A stretch of 64,000 nucleotides of DNA from Fasciolopsis buskii. Lineage: Eukaryota > Platyhelminthes > Trematoda > Plagiorchiida > Fasciolidae. The position numbers were made by a program, and so were the translations under genes. The stretch lies in contig LUCM01004027.1 in assembly GCA_008360955.1 (NCBI GenBank), forward strand, positions 62,001 through 126,000, given 5' to 3'. A model generated the notes under the pieces. That model did no database searches and was not told the origin of the DNA. It was given only the letters and a program-made list of their open reading frames with translations. Shown piece by piece: positions 1-10,586 of this stretch (positions within the stretch are counted from its first letter, which is position 1; each line of letters starts with the position of its first letter).

Positions 1-185
1 AGCCAAATTGCCCGCTTCATCATCGAGCCAGTCAGTGTAGGAGACCAAGTTTTTCATTATAGTGTCTGCACCTTTAACATAGAATGTGATTTTTTGTGTG
101 GCACGATCTCGTACAATGATACCCATACGTTTGGATTCCGAAGAGAACGGGAACAGATTGAGAACATCAAACGAGCATACGGTTC
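1..185 (-). CDS. ATP9: ATP9-type P4-ATPase, N-domain exon (continues past window start)
   Basis: Reading the minus strand from 185 down, an AG acceptor at 187-186 is followed by 61 codons without a stop, running to the window edge. Visible motifs are FPFSSESKRMGIIVRD and FYVKGADTIM. These match the nucleotide-binding (N) domain of P-type ATPases, whose KGA motif binds ATP. The exon starts with two bases that complete the glycine codon split by the upstream exon at 4002, giving LPNG-TVCSFDVLNLFPF. The order and spacing agree with the ATP9A/ATP9B (yeast Neo1) class of endosomal/Golgi lipid flippases, which work without a CDC50 subunit. The hinge, TM5-TM10 and C terminus must lie left of this window. 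Confidence 0.93.
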
Positions 186-2090
186 CTGCGATGCGCGAGA
201 GAGATATATATATTGAGGTGTGCAGAGGGAAATTCAAGGGAGAAGGAGAGAGAGACCAATGGATCGCGTTCATTTGACAGGTAGCCAGTGAACATGTATC
301 GATAACAAACAAAACATGCTACGTCTAGGGAGCTCATTTATCCCCGGATGATAAACTTTATTGTCTTGGTGACACTCTCACCGTTCCATGAAAACGATAA
401 TCAAATAGATAAAAGCAAAAATGAGCAAAGTATATATGTCAGACTAGGATGGCTATAGACCAATTTGTTCTTGTCTACACACTCTAGCAGCTTTCAGACG
501 GGATTCGTGCACATCAAATGGGAACACCGCGCGACACTTCCCCAAATACGAAAAACAATCACAGAATCTATGTGTAAACTGATATGACTCACAGAAAACA
601 ATTATACAAAGAATTCGATCAGAGCGAATAATTACCAGGAGTCATAAAAGTTAGACAATGACTCTCCGTACAAGCAATCCACTTAACTGTATCCATCCGG
701 ATGGATTAGTCCCAAAATTTGAGTAACGATTGTGCAAACCAGAAGGTGAAGTAACCGAAGATATGATTGTGTACGAGTTAAATTAACAACAGTAGTACGA
801 TGAAAGGGTGTGACTATCGAAATCGGGAACTGAGTAAAACCGCCCGAGTATTCGGAGCACGTGTTAATCTGATCTCGCAGGCACTTCCCTGGAAGATGTT
901 ACTTGGAGCCTCGAATTGCTATGCTAGGGGCCTATCTGATAGCATCCGCCACTAAAATCATTGGAAGAAAGTCACGGAAGTTAAAATGGGAGAGAATCGC
1001 CCGGAATCTCAATGGAGCGGGAATGTTAACAAACCGGGCAACATCCGATTGATCGATCTAAAGTGATTAGAACAAATAAACACTAAGCGAATATTGCACG
1101 TTGGGACGAACGTGTGCTCCATCAGGCTCATGTTTGAGGGAAAATATAAAAGGCCAAGTTACGATTAAGATATCTGGAAGAAAAGTTTCTATACGCATAC
1201 AGTACTTGGAATGAAAAGGAATGGAGAACAGGAACTAAAAAAAATCAAACGTCCCAAAGGCAGTATCACATTCTGATGGAACGGGAAACATATGGCAACA
1301 AAAATGATAAAAATCCAAATGAAGGGCAGTCAAAACAAGAGAACTTTGAGAATACACGCATACACACACCAAGAGATCAGGTTACGCACACTATTCGATG
1401 AATCAGCACAATCAACCGATCGTATCTTTTTACACCACAACACAGCGATGGTGCACTTGGCGCACTCACCTTGCCATGTAAAAGTCACTCGCCTTTGGGG
1501 ACATGTGACATTCACAAGACAGAAAACAGGTGCATACAGGTCAACACACAAGTGACAATGTCATCATGTACACAACCAGACCTACAGTACCTGGAAACAA
1601 GTCATCAGAACAGATTAGCAAGATACACCGTCTGCCATCGTATGATTTCATCCGGTGAGCGATAAGGATCTTGGCAGATTAAATCCTCTGAACCGACGCA
1701 ATGTGCCGAGAGTTATTCCGTCGACCATATGAAGCCGAATTAAATCAATCAATGCAGAGTCAGAATAGTTGCTAACATTCATTAGATTATCCTGCCCGCA
1801 ACAACGCTAATTGTGTTAACAAGTTGACTAGCACGTGAACGCCTGATATGAGTCAGCTCAGTTTGATGCAGTGTCTTACAAATTGCTGGACTGTGAAAAA
1901 ATCCAGCAAATTAGATCAAAGCATCCGAAAGAAGTCGATGATTTTGTCATTTTCGTCCCGTATTTGTAGTCATATATTTATGCAGTCATACATGCACATC
2001 TATGACGGTGACATTACAAACCATTAACAAAACCGTCCCGGTGTGAAATTAATTCGGATCTATTCAGTTTAGTTCAGATCAGGTCAAATT

Positions 2091-2405
2091 TTACAACCAA
2101 TAACCATGCACCGGTTTACTCCGATTTTCGCTGCTACCTACCTCAAGGCACCATTTCACAAAAGACAAACAAAGGATAAATGGTGAAAGATTAACTTCAA
2201 CGTAATAAGGTGAACAACTATACTGAAGAGAAAGCATTCCAAATCCAAGAACATCACTGACTGCGATATTGAGCTGTTTCCAGGTGCCGCTTCCAGGGAG
2301 GAGGAGGAGAGGGGAAGAATCACGTGGACCCTGTGGACCTCGTATTTTAACACCAATTACACCAGCCAGACAACTGGTTAAAGCATTCACACATTTTTTT
2401 GCCAT
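2091..2405 (-). mobile_element. LINE 3' remnant (C-terminal end)
   Basis: On the minus strand a GPQGPRDSS...TWKQLNIAVSDV stretch resembles the C-terminal GPRDP-(x)n-LETIGDM block shared by the LINE copies at 6.7, 11.6, 16.4, 28.7 and 59.85 kb. The sequence that follows (about 2160-2090) resembles the 3' tail seen at 11.46-11.55 kb. It is heavily decayed, and the assignment rests on that one block plus its tail. Confidence 0.4.
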
Positions 2406-3077
2406 GTCATCGACTGACCACGTCGATCCATCTTTATACTATTACCTGCTCTGCACAACAGTCGGAGAGCCAGGCAGTCGCGATGTGGGAAAGCAAAAAA
2501 TATGTCCCTATCATGTAAACCTATTCCGATTTTGTGCTTCTAATCGAAAACCAGGATCCAGTACCGTGCACCTAACGTCCGAGATACTCGCAAAATGCTC
2601 TCATCATATTCTATTCTACCAAGACTACAAATAAAGCGGTGTTCAGAAAAAAAAGATTGCATACATGTTTGGTCTTTAGTGGCCACTTTTCGAAGCCGTT
2701 TATCGATACTAAACTCACGGCTGCCGTGTATACCCAACCTTGGATCGATAATCGGACATCGCATCACTCATCAACAGTAAATGTTTGAGAATCGACCGGA
2801 ACTAAACCGTGACCAGTTTTGGTTATATTCGGATGCATCATTGTATTTGTGCACTACTTGCTAGCAAAACATTTTCTGACGATACGTTATGAACATGAAC
2901 GTTGTGGAAAGAGCATGCCCATAGCCGATAGGACTTGCTACAGAAGAAGGAGGGAATTGGCAACCGTGATCCTCAAACTTGAAATGACATAGTGTCACAT
3001 GAAGATCCACCTAGTTACATGCGGTTACGATCCGGGAGAAAGCGATTTGCCGATTACCACTAAAGCGACTGCCGGAA

Positions 3078-3136
3078 CTGGGATTTGAGCCACCAGTCCT
3101 CTCGGAGTGGCAGAGGCTTAATCCACTTGATCAGCA
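3078..3136 (-). repeat. tRNA-derived SINE remnant
   Basis: The minus strand has an A-box-like GATCAAGTGGATTAAGCC followed about 30 nt later by a B-box-like GGCTCAAATCC, the spacing of an RNA polymerase III internal promoter. No cloverleaf closes properly, so this is a SINE head and not a functional tRNA. A chance match is possible. Confidence 0.4.
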
Positions 3137-4001
3137 TTCGTCAAAAACCGTAGAATAGCAGGACTGAAAATACGTTTTGGAGACGAAACAGTTTAAGATC
3201 CAAAGAACAAATATTGAAGTTGATTCAAGAGGCCGAGAGATACTACTCGGTATGGAATTCAATGACTTGAATGTCACGCGGATTGTATGAGATCCCACAT
3301 CACGTAAGAAGAAATGCACCGCCAGGCAAACAAAAGAAAACGCATCGAAACGGAAGAGAAAGCAATTTTTCTGACTCTCTGTTACTTAGTATTTCCAACT
3401 CGCACATCTAGCATCGTCGTGGTCCTGGTTGTTGGTGTTTTGGCTCCACGATTGATTTCGGGTATGGTCCTTCTGTAGATCTCGTCCTCCTTAAAAAGTT
3501 AGTGCGAAAACAATAACAAAAATCACAAAATGTGTGCGGTGAAAACAAAACAAAAAGTGGTTCATTGTTGGTTTTTATTTTTCCCGTTCTGTTATCCAAG
3601 TCCTATAAAAGTCCATTTACGTGTTGTTGCGCTGGCACCTTGGTCGTTTTCAAGCCGTTGTAGGATTATATACATATATTTTTTTTTATGAAGAGAACGC
3701 TGGCTAGGTGAAAAAACCAATCACGTGCTCGACAGTTCAGGTACGCACCCTCAGCTGCTCATTTGATGGCGATATTAGTCACAACCAACTGCCGAATGGT
3801 GACTGCTCTCCTATGCATCATCCAAAAACGCGCCGGAAATCATGCAGCTTTTCTCGCATATAGAAAGCGAGACCGATTCGATACAATGAACAACGGGAAG
3901 GGAAGTTTCCATACACCAAACGCCTGGAGGAGCGTGCGTGGAAAGTAGATTTTATTCAATACCGAGGAAATCGGCGGAATAATGAATATAACGACGCTCA
4001 C

Positions 4002-4137
4002 CATTGGGTAGTCGAAGGGACATGCAGTGCTGATCGCGATACACCAAAGTGACGCCAACAGTTGCTGTCCACGATACCAAAGCCACCTCATCCGGCGAAC
4101 TGGCTTGATATCCAACAGGATCAGTAAATGTATCCAA
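4002..4137 (-). CDS. ATP9: ATP9-type P4-ATPase, exon with SSPDEVAL motif
   Basis: A strong acceptor (polypyrimidine run then CAG, AG at 4139-4138) opens the exon, and a GTGAGC donor (4001-3996) closes it. The 136 nt encode [20 protein letters not shown], then a stretch ending ...RLPNG with one base left over. SSPDEVAL is a signature of P4-ATPases, and [12 protein letters not shown] followed by a VGxTLV segment is typical of ATP9. The start phase (0) matches the ATG|GTATGT end of the exon at 7634, and the end phase matches the exon at 185. This is part of the cytoplasmic N domain. Confidence 0.95.
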
Positions 4138-4204
4138 CTGAGGAAAAAAAGAAAGAAAACGACGTTGAGAATCAGGTCATCCACAAATATATCAGAACTG
4201 TTAA

Positions 4205-4749
4205 ATACAAACAGAAAGGTCAGTGGAAGCTTGTGTGGGAATCGCGAGATCTGGCGCTCTCAACGAGCTTCGGAGATGGCACGTGCAACTGTACCGGAAA
4301 ATTCCAACAAGCTGTTTCACCTCACCCGAGATATCGGTAACAATTCATTGGTTGTGAGCGAAGCTATCCGTGAAGCTGACGGTTCGCCAGTCCACAATCT
4401 GCAGCGCCCTCTTGTACACTGGGCACTTTCAGGCACAATTTAGCCAAATCTCAGCGTCAGCGCCTCCCACAGCTATTCCGACAACCGTCCGGTGGCTTCT
4501 CACAACAGATCTACCAACTGAGGCGGAATACCTCGGGCAAATCCGAGTCTTAGGATGTCATAAAATGCGCCGGGCACAGATGGGCTTCCCCCCGCTCTAT
4601 TTGAAGATAAAGGAAACGAGCCGATCAGAGAAAACTTTACGCTTTCTCCGAAAAAGTCCCTCCCCACGGAGGGGGGTCGGTTGTTGTCCAAAGCTGGAAA
4701 AAGGGCTTGCTGAGCGATTGCGCTAACCACAGGGGTATTAGCTCAATCC
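4205..4749 (+). mobile_element. LINE fragment (EN-RT linker), cut by assembly gap
   Basis: The plus strand encodes SEMARATVPENSNKLFHLTR, SLVVSEAIREADGSPVHN and, after frameshifts, a HFQAQFS piece and a final CANHRGISSI. The order (linker with a NSNKLFHL-type motif, VSE-I-E-DG, HFxxQF, CxNHRGIS) is that of the segment between endonuclease and reverse transcriptase in the LINE family found elsewhere in this window. Frameshifts at about 4430 and 4720 show it is dead. The RT core would follow directly and is hidden by the Ns from 4750. It lies antisense in an ATP9 intron. Confidence 0.75.
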
Positions 4750-5657
4750 NNNNNNNNNNNNNNNNNNNNNNNNNNNNNNNNNNNNNNNNNNNNNNNNNNN
4801 NNNNNNNNNNNNNNNNNNNNNNNNNNNNNNNNNNNNNNNNNNNNNNNNNNNNNNNNNNNNNNNNNNNNNNNNNNNNNNNNNNNNNNNNNNNNNNNNNNNN
4901 NNNNNNNNNNNNNNNNNNNNNNNNNNNNNNNNNNNNNNNNNNNNNNNNNNNNNNNNNNNNNNNNNNNNNNNNNNNNNNNNNNNNNNNNNNNNNNNNNNNN
5001 NNNNNNNNNNNNNNNNNNNNNNNNNNNNNNNNNNNNNNNNNNNNNNNNNNNNNNNNNNNNNNNNNNNNNNNNNNNNNNNNNNNNNNNNNNNNNNNNNNNN
5101 NNNNNNNNNNNNNNNNNNNNNNNNNNNNNNNNNNNNNNNNNNNNNNNNNNNNNNNNNNNNNNNNNNNNNNNNNNNNNNNNNNNNNNNNNNNNNNNNNNNN
5201 NNNNNNNNNNNNNNNNNNNNNNNNNNNNNNNNNNNNNNNNNNNNNNNNNNNNNNNNNNNNNNNNNNNNNNNNNNNNNNNNNNNNNNNNNNNNNNNNNNNN
5301 NNNNNNNNNNNNNNNNNNNNNNNNNNNNNNNNNNNNNNNNNNNNNNNNNNNNNNNNNNNNNNNNNNNNNNNNNNNNNNNNNNNNNNNNNNNNNNNNNNNN
5401 NNNNNNNNNNNNNNNNNNNNNNNNNNNNNNNNNNNNNNNNNNNNNNNNNNNNNNNNNNNNNNNNNNNNNNNNNNNNNNNNNNNNNNNNNNNNNNNNNNNN
5501 NNNNNNNNNNNNNNNNNNNNNNNNNNNNNNNNNNNNNNNNNNNNNNNNNNNNNNNNNNNNNNNNNNNNNNNNNNNNNNNNNNNNNNNNNNNNNNNNNNNN
5601 NNNNNNNNNNNNNNNNNNNNNNNNNNNNNNNNNNNNNNNNNNNNNNNNNNNNNNNNN
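4750..5657. other. Assembly gap (908 N)
   Basis: Run of Ns. The left edge stops inside a LINE and the right edge starts in a (TA)n microsatellite, both typical causes of contig breaks. Confidence 0.99.

Positions 5658-5706
<49 letters not shown>
5658..5706. repeat. (TA)n microsatellite
   Basis: About 24 TA units directly after the gap, adjoining the outer end of the left hammerhead repeat arm. The true length is unknown because the gap abuts it. Confidence 0.95.
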
Positions 5707-5710
<4 letters not shown>

Positions 5711-5711
5711 T

Positions 5712-5925
5712 TATAGAAGTTGTAAGTATTATCTGGATGGGCGAATCAAGTTTGCCCAGGAACACAAGACCGGTTTTGCGGTTATTGCCGGTCGTCAGTT
5801 ATGCGTACCCGGTACTCTCTTATCTAAACATCCTTATACTTGTACACTCCGAATTCGTATGTCTCACCTGGATGTAATTTGTAGCGTCAGCAGTGTGCAT
5901 GAAATCTCTTCGTCGAAGAGTCCGC
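5712..5925 (-). repeat. Hammerhead-ribozyme repeat, left arm of inverted pair
   Basis: The reverse complement of this segment matches 6090-6295 along nearly its whole length. It contains a hammerhead core on the minus strand: CTGACGA at 5798-5792, then a stem II region, then AAAACCGGTC where GAAACCGGTC is expected. The conserved G12 is replaced, so self-cleavage should be lost. The outer end touches the TA microsatellite at 5706. A further partial copy of the 3' half (about 5930-5992, plus strand) lies between the arms. Confidence 0.8.
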
Positions 5926-6089
5926 CGCAAAACCGGTCGTGTGCTCCCGGGCAAATTTTGTCCACTCATCCAGACGCTACTTACAATTTCCATGTATGCA
6001 TATGCATATTCTGGGGCATTCTGTCAAGGGTCTTAAGGTTGGCTCAGCCCGACTGACAAATAATTATCAATGAAACACAGTCGTATTTC

Positions 6090-6290
6090 TTTTGCGGACT
6101 CTTCGACGAAGAGCTTCCATGCACACTCCTGACGCTACAAATTGCATACATATATACAAAGTGTACAAGTATGTGGATGTTTGGACAAGAGAGCATCGGG
6201 TACGCATACCTGACGAGCGACAATAACCGCGAAACCGGTCGTGTGCTCCCGGGCCAATTTTGTTTACGCATCCAGATACTACTTCCTGCT

Positions 6291-6295
<5 letters not shown>
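6090..6295 (+). repeat. Hammerhead-ribozyme repeat, right arm of inverted pair
   Basis: Inverted copy of the left arm; it also ends at a TA microsatellite (6291-6321). The same unit recurs on the minus strand at 54.55-54.73 kb, so it is a dispersed repeat. It has no coding capacity. Candidates are a retrozyme/SINE-like hammerhead family, as described in schistosomes, or the terminal repeat of a Penelope-like element. The sequence alone does not decide between them. Confidence 0.8.
6197..6251 (+). ncRNA. Type I hammerhead ribozyme, apparently intact
   Basis: All conserved core parts are present in order. Stem I outer half CGGG (6197-6200) pairs with CCCG (6248-6251). Inner half GCATAC (6204-6209) pairs with GTGTGC (6241-6246, one G-T wobble), with an internal loop of TAC opposite T. 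CTGACGA occupies 6210-6216. Stem II is GCG (6217-6219) with CGC (6228-6230) and an 8-nt loop. GAAA is 6231-6234. The cleavage triplet GTC is 6238-6240, predicted to cut after 6240. Stem III is only ACC/GGT with no loop, so a monomer cannot close it. Such palindromic short stem III forms act as dimers in known minimal hammerheads. Confidence 0.85.

Positions 6296-6321
<26 letters not shown>
6291..6321. repeat. (TA)n microsatellite
   Basis: Alternating TA with one TG interruption, immediately outside the right hammerhead arm. Confidence 0.95.
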
Positions 6322-6555
6322 CAGGCAATTTGAAGCTCATGAGTGGTAGTGTTTAGAAACGTGTTGCCGTGGAATGAGTTAACTTTAGACAACAGTTGAT
6401 TTCTGGGAAAATCGAGAACACTAACTTAAGAAAGATTATTCGAGACCAAACGTTCTTACCTTTTGAAGCGGTATTCATTCATGAACGTATCAATCAAGTT
6501 AGATCAATAATCAATGTACGACAAAATGCTTTCTCTGCTAGCTCCCTATCCTCTA

Positions 6556-6840
6556 TTCTACACTGTTAATTGAGTTCACCTTTCACAGTGCACTGGTTTT
6601 GAGTGCTACCCATTGCACCACTAACTCAAACGGGAAAAAGAACGGGGAATAACTAAGGATCAACTCAAAAACTATTGAGAAGAAAAAAAATGAATGCAAG
6701 AACGCCGTTGACTGTGACACTGAAGTATATCACCTATTGTCTTCAACCGTCGCTTGATAGGGAGCTCGTGGATCCCAAACCAGCAGCCTAAATGTACCTA
6801 AGCTGCACCGCACTTCAATGTCGTCAGACTAGAAGCTTAC
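6556..6840 (-). mobile_element. LINE 3' remnant (C-terminal end)
   Basis: The minus strand reads HELPIKRRLKTIGDILQCHS then QRRSCIHF in one frame. This corresponds to the LINE C-terminal block (GPRDPIKRRLETIGDMAQ, ...WRSCIHFL) found in the other copies here. A 3'-tail-like sequence follows. 5'-truncated and non-functional. Confidence 0.65.
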
Positions 6841-6949
6841 ATACTTACAGATTAGTGTACTTTATATATATATATATTCTTTATTTCTGAAGTATACTAA
6901 AATGTATTAGGCAGTTTCAAGGCAACTGAAAGATTACACTATCTGTAGG

Positions 6950-7030
6950 TAACTACCGGGACTAGAATCGCGTCCTGATCTTGCAAGCTGGCGTTCATAC
7001 CAACTAACAAAACCAGTGCTGTGAGCGGTA
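6950..7030 (-). repeat. tRNA-derived SINE remnant
   Basis: The minus strand contains an A-box-like TTGTTAGTTGGTATGAACG and, after an anticodon-arm-like segment, a B-box-like GCGATTCTAGTCCC. The arms do not pair well enough for a tRNA gene, so I read it as a decayed pol III-derived SINE head. Confidence 0.45.
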
Positions 7031-7633
7031 CGCCCGGGGAATTGGAACCGACGGGAAAAGTGTGAGGCTTCAGTAGGTCAACTGCAACGAGATGAAGACA
7101 CATCAGAGTACGCTTGGCTGGTAGATGATAGTTCCGCAGATAACTAAATTCAAACAAGAGAAGAACCATTCCAAATTAAATCTATGGTCTGCAACAGATG
7201 GATCCGAGGTGAAATTTTGCTGCATGTAAAATACAACGTTCAGCAATCGATAGTCGAGCACAAGGATAATATAATCTCATATTTCACTTGAATTCACTCG
7301 ATAATCGAATTCTCCGTGATTTTCATCAATTGATGGTCGGTTGCTAATGAAGGATGAATCAACACTTGGCAAGAAAGAAAGTGAATCACACTAGAAAAAT
7401 GATTAAATGCCTGATAAACTGGTGCACGAATAGCAGAAACAGTATCACATCAAGTAAGTTGTGTGACCTGCCTGGTACCGGATGCAAAATTCAAGCTAAC
7501 CACTATGCCGCTCAACAGCGTTTTTCTCGGGCACAACAAACTCTACGTAACATGATTTCTAATGATCTAAGAGAAACGGGATGGCATTTCTGTAATCATC
7601 AATATAATTACAAACCGCGAAAAGTGAACATAC

Positions 7634-8066
7634 CATTTCCAACGGGCTCTTGGAATCATTCTGCACGTTATCCGAACCCAGGTTGTCCTGACTCATTGGT
7701 GTGACATTATGACATAGGGCCACAGCCATCACTGCATCTGCCATACGCATGTTGCCAGTTCGATGCGTCTGTTTTCCACCTGTGTCTGTGCCCGATCGAC
7801 CGGCGGTTGAGGATTGGAAATACTGTTTTAAACCCTGGACCACTTCCTCCATCGAGTCGGGAGCAAAAGCAACACTGCCCAAATGCAACTTTCTGAAAAC
7901 CATCTCGTTCTGGGTCAAAGTGCCAGTTTTATCGGACATGAGGAAAGAGATCCGACCCAATTCCTCGGGAATTGTCGTATTTCGGACCATGCAACCGGGC
8001 AAATCTGGATCCCGCACGGCCATGAATGAGTAGACAATTTTAGCTAAATCCATATTCACACGTAGA
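7634..8066 (-). CDS. ATP9: ATP9-type P4-ATPase, phosphorylation-site exon
   Basis: 433 nt between a CAG acceptor (AG at 8068-8067) and a GTATGT donor (7633-7628), open throughout. It begins LRVNMDLAKIVYSF (end of TM4), then IPEELGRISFLMSDKTGTLT and QNEMVFRKLHLG. DKTGTLT carries the catalytic aspartate phosphorylated during transport; its GAT codon is at 7933-7931. Downstream is a Ser/Thr/Gly-rich segment (SSTAGRSGTDTGG), a variable loop between P and N domains, then ALCHNVTPM. The start phase completes the alanine codon split at 10587, and the end phase is 0. The catalytic motif is intact, so the gene looks functional. Confidence 0.97.
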
Positions 8067-8209
8067 CTGCCAAAAGTCGAATAAGAAGTAAAGTCGTTGC
8101 TCATCGCCACAAAACTTTAAGACAGGTGATATCAGTGATTTATGGCTTTCGAGTTTTTTAATTATCCCATCCGGTGTGCATAATTAACCGCCTAAAAGAA
8201 CTGCAACTG

Positions 8210-8335
8210 GTGGTAAACAAGTGGACAAGACGGGTACGCTTGAACGTGAAGGTCTGGAGTTCGAATCCTCTCACCGCCGGCCACCTTCCCGGGTTGACAA
8301 CCCTCTGTTGGCCATGGCCTCAATCGTGAAGTGGT
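8210..8335 (+). repeat. tRNA-derived SINE
   Basis: A good B box, GGTCTGGAGTTCGAATCC, stands at about 8249-8266. A weaker A-box-like segment lies upstream (about 8212-8230), and a non-tRNA tail ends in an A-rich run near 8365. Cloverleaf pairing is poor. Confidence 0.5.
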
Positions 8336-9957
8336 TTACATTGTTATTTCATTGGTAAAGCAAACAAATAAAAGGCAGAAAAAGGTTCTTGTGGGATTAT
8401 GGCGACACGTCCCATTTGAAGCGGAGATTTTGGGCAGATTATCGAGACCAATTTATCCCAACCGCAAATCTGAAACCGCGATACAATCGGTTTGGGCGCA
8501 ATTAGGGCGGAAGTGCATAAAGCAGTACTTTGTACAATTTGTAAAAGATGCAGTTCAGTTCCCACCAAAAACAAAACGCATATATTGGATAGATAGCGAG
8601 AATCCAAGTAACGATTGGCCTTCAAAAAGAGCATCTGACTGAAGGCAGCCCAGTTACAGACTTAAAGTACAGAGGCCCTCTATTCGAGGTGAAAATCTGA
8701 CCACATTCATCCACGGACTAACCGAGACGTGACAAATGAACGTGCACCCGTCAGAGTGATAGTTTTGTAATGAAGCCGTTGACATTTAAACGAAATTCTG
8801 CATAATTTTGCAATTTACCAAGTTCTTTTAACTATCAATTTCTCACTTCTGTGTTTGGATTAAATAGGTGGCCGAAAACATAAAAACCGAGGTACCAGAA
8901 AAAAGGTGATCACGGAAAACTCTGGAGATAATTCGCAATCAAGAACGCATTTAGGGAGATACCGTAACCTCCCTAGTTGTGTCAATCACCATCTCCAACC
9001 CTCCGAATTTCATGAACCACCCCAACCCGAAACCGAAGCAAATCTTTGCAAACTATGTTTACTGTTTAAGACTTTCATGCCTCATCGACAACCCTTGAAA
9101 ATGCTACCTGCTTTGGTGAAGAGCGCACGATTGAGAGCGGATACCAGTAGGTCTAATAAACAGCAAATAAATTGACTTGTTTGATACCAGTGCTTGGTTC
9201 CGAGACTGATCTCGGGATCCATTACAACAGCTAAAAATGGCAACAATACTGACGTATCCTTATCTTCCACCGATCGGATAAAGCGTCGGTTTCAGGGAAG
9301 ACGAAAATGTAGATTTGTGGGCTACATTTATTCGACGAACCCTAAGGGATCCCTCTACTTTGTCATTAACAGCGACATTCAAGAAATCGTACCAAAGACA
9401 AGACTTTATGTGATTCTCGGACACGTTTGTCAGCTGTTCGCACTTGTATAGTGAGTCTCAGAGGCTATGCAGCATGTCACGTGCACTACACTTACGATTT
9501 GTTCATGTCAAAAAAATACAATGAAAATTTGCTGATAATCGAAACAGCCTAATCCAGAACTTGTACCACGAGCAACAACAACAACAACTGCAACCGGACC
9601 CGGACATCCTTTTCCAGCAGCTCTTGACAAATAACTCTGAATGAATAGACAACAGTGATACCGACATGTTCACAGCCTCTTTAGCATTAGAATCGGTTGG
9701 CGTTTGAGGCATTGCAATATGGTATATGCTTCGTGCCTTCGAAATTCAACGTACTTTTTCAAGAGCCCCAAGAGCCGTAGCTTGTACTCACCCTTTGTAA
9801 TGAACAGCTGGAGATGATACCTCGGAGGTCTCACGAATTGTGAAACATGAAAAACAGCAAAAAGTCACAGAAAACAAAACATTTCTCCTAATCGTTGCTT
9901 ATTTACCCTTTTTGTCCCATTTGGCTGCGTTGCCACCGTGCTTGGTTGCAAGCCGGT

Positions 9958-10013
9958 GTAATATATATATATATATATATATACATTATATATACATTAT
10001 ATGTAATATATAC
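9958..10013. repeat. TA-rich microsatellite
   Basis: Pure TA for about 24 nt, then interrupted TATA/CATTATA units. Confidence 0.9.
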
Positions 10014-10586
10014 ATCGTTTTCTAATATAGAGCATAGTTGCACATATTTCTTTACTCAACAAATCGATTCTGTCGATCATACCGGCTTCCAGTCACGTGA
10101 ATTATTGTTAGCCAATGATAACTGAACAACTTGCCGGTTGCTTAACACAAATGCAACATCAAACGGCAGTCTTTTGAAACTAATTTGTTTCTGGATTAGT
10201 CCAGAAAGCAAAACATACTGCAACTGTTAGAGACGAGACATTTGTGGGCTTAAAAAATACCCGGATCTTTAAGCAAATCACATGATCCAAGAGAGACAGA
10301 TGGTTGCATGTGTAATACGAGAGCTAGTAACCGAAATGAGGGCATTATCTCGAGAAAACAGGAATTTACCTGCGCAAGGTAAGTCCGAATGAAATTCCCT
10401 AATTCCAGATTGATAACACCTAAACCTTTTGATTAGAAATTTGTGCGCAAACAAACCGAACAAGTTTCCAAAGGCAAAACGAATAACTGGATAGAAAGGT
10501 AAGAATAGAAACAGTGAAACGAATACACAGCACGAAGACACACGAGTGAATAAACGAATAAATGAAAGCGAACCTGGGTGACTTAC

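Larger units (their letters stand above)
186..4001. other. ATP9 intron with LINE and SINE remnants
   Basis: This intron lies between the two N-domain exons. It contains a LINE 3' remnant near 2.1-2.4 kb and a tRNA-like SINE remnant near 3.08-3.14 kb. I recognise nothing else: the ORFs here are short and have no family motif. Confidence 0.7.
4138..7633. other. ATP9 intron: LINE fragment, assembly gap, hammerhead repeats
   Basis: The intron holds a plus-strand LINE fragment (4.2-4.75 kb), a 908-N gap, TA microsatellites, an inverted pair of hammerhead-ribozyme repeats (5.71-6.3 kb), a LINE 3' tail (6.56-6.84 kb) and a SINE remnant (6.95-7.03 kb). I see nothing further between 7.05 and 7.63 kb. 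Confidence 0.8.
8067..10586. other. ATP9 intron with SINE remnant and TA repeat
   Basis: Contains a tRNA-like SINE at 8.21-8.33 kb and a TA-rich microsatellite near 9.96-10.01 kb. I see no other recognisable feature. Confidence 0.7.

Noticed and set aside
4707..6056. 449-codon ORF
   Set aside because: Artefact of reading through the N gap; the real part is the LINE end before 4750 and a TA repeat after 5657.
8210..8300. tRNA gene
   Set aside because: The B box is good, but acceptor and D arms do not pair; a SINE head explains it better.
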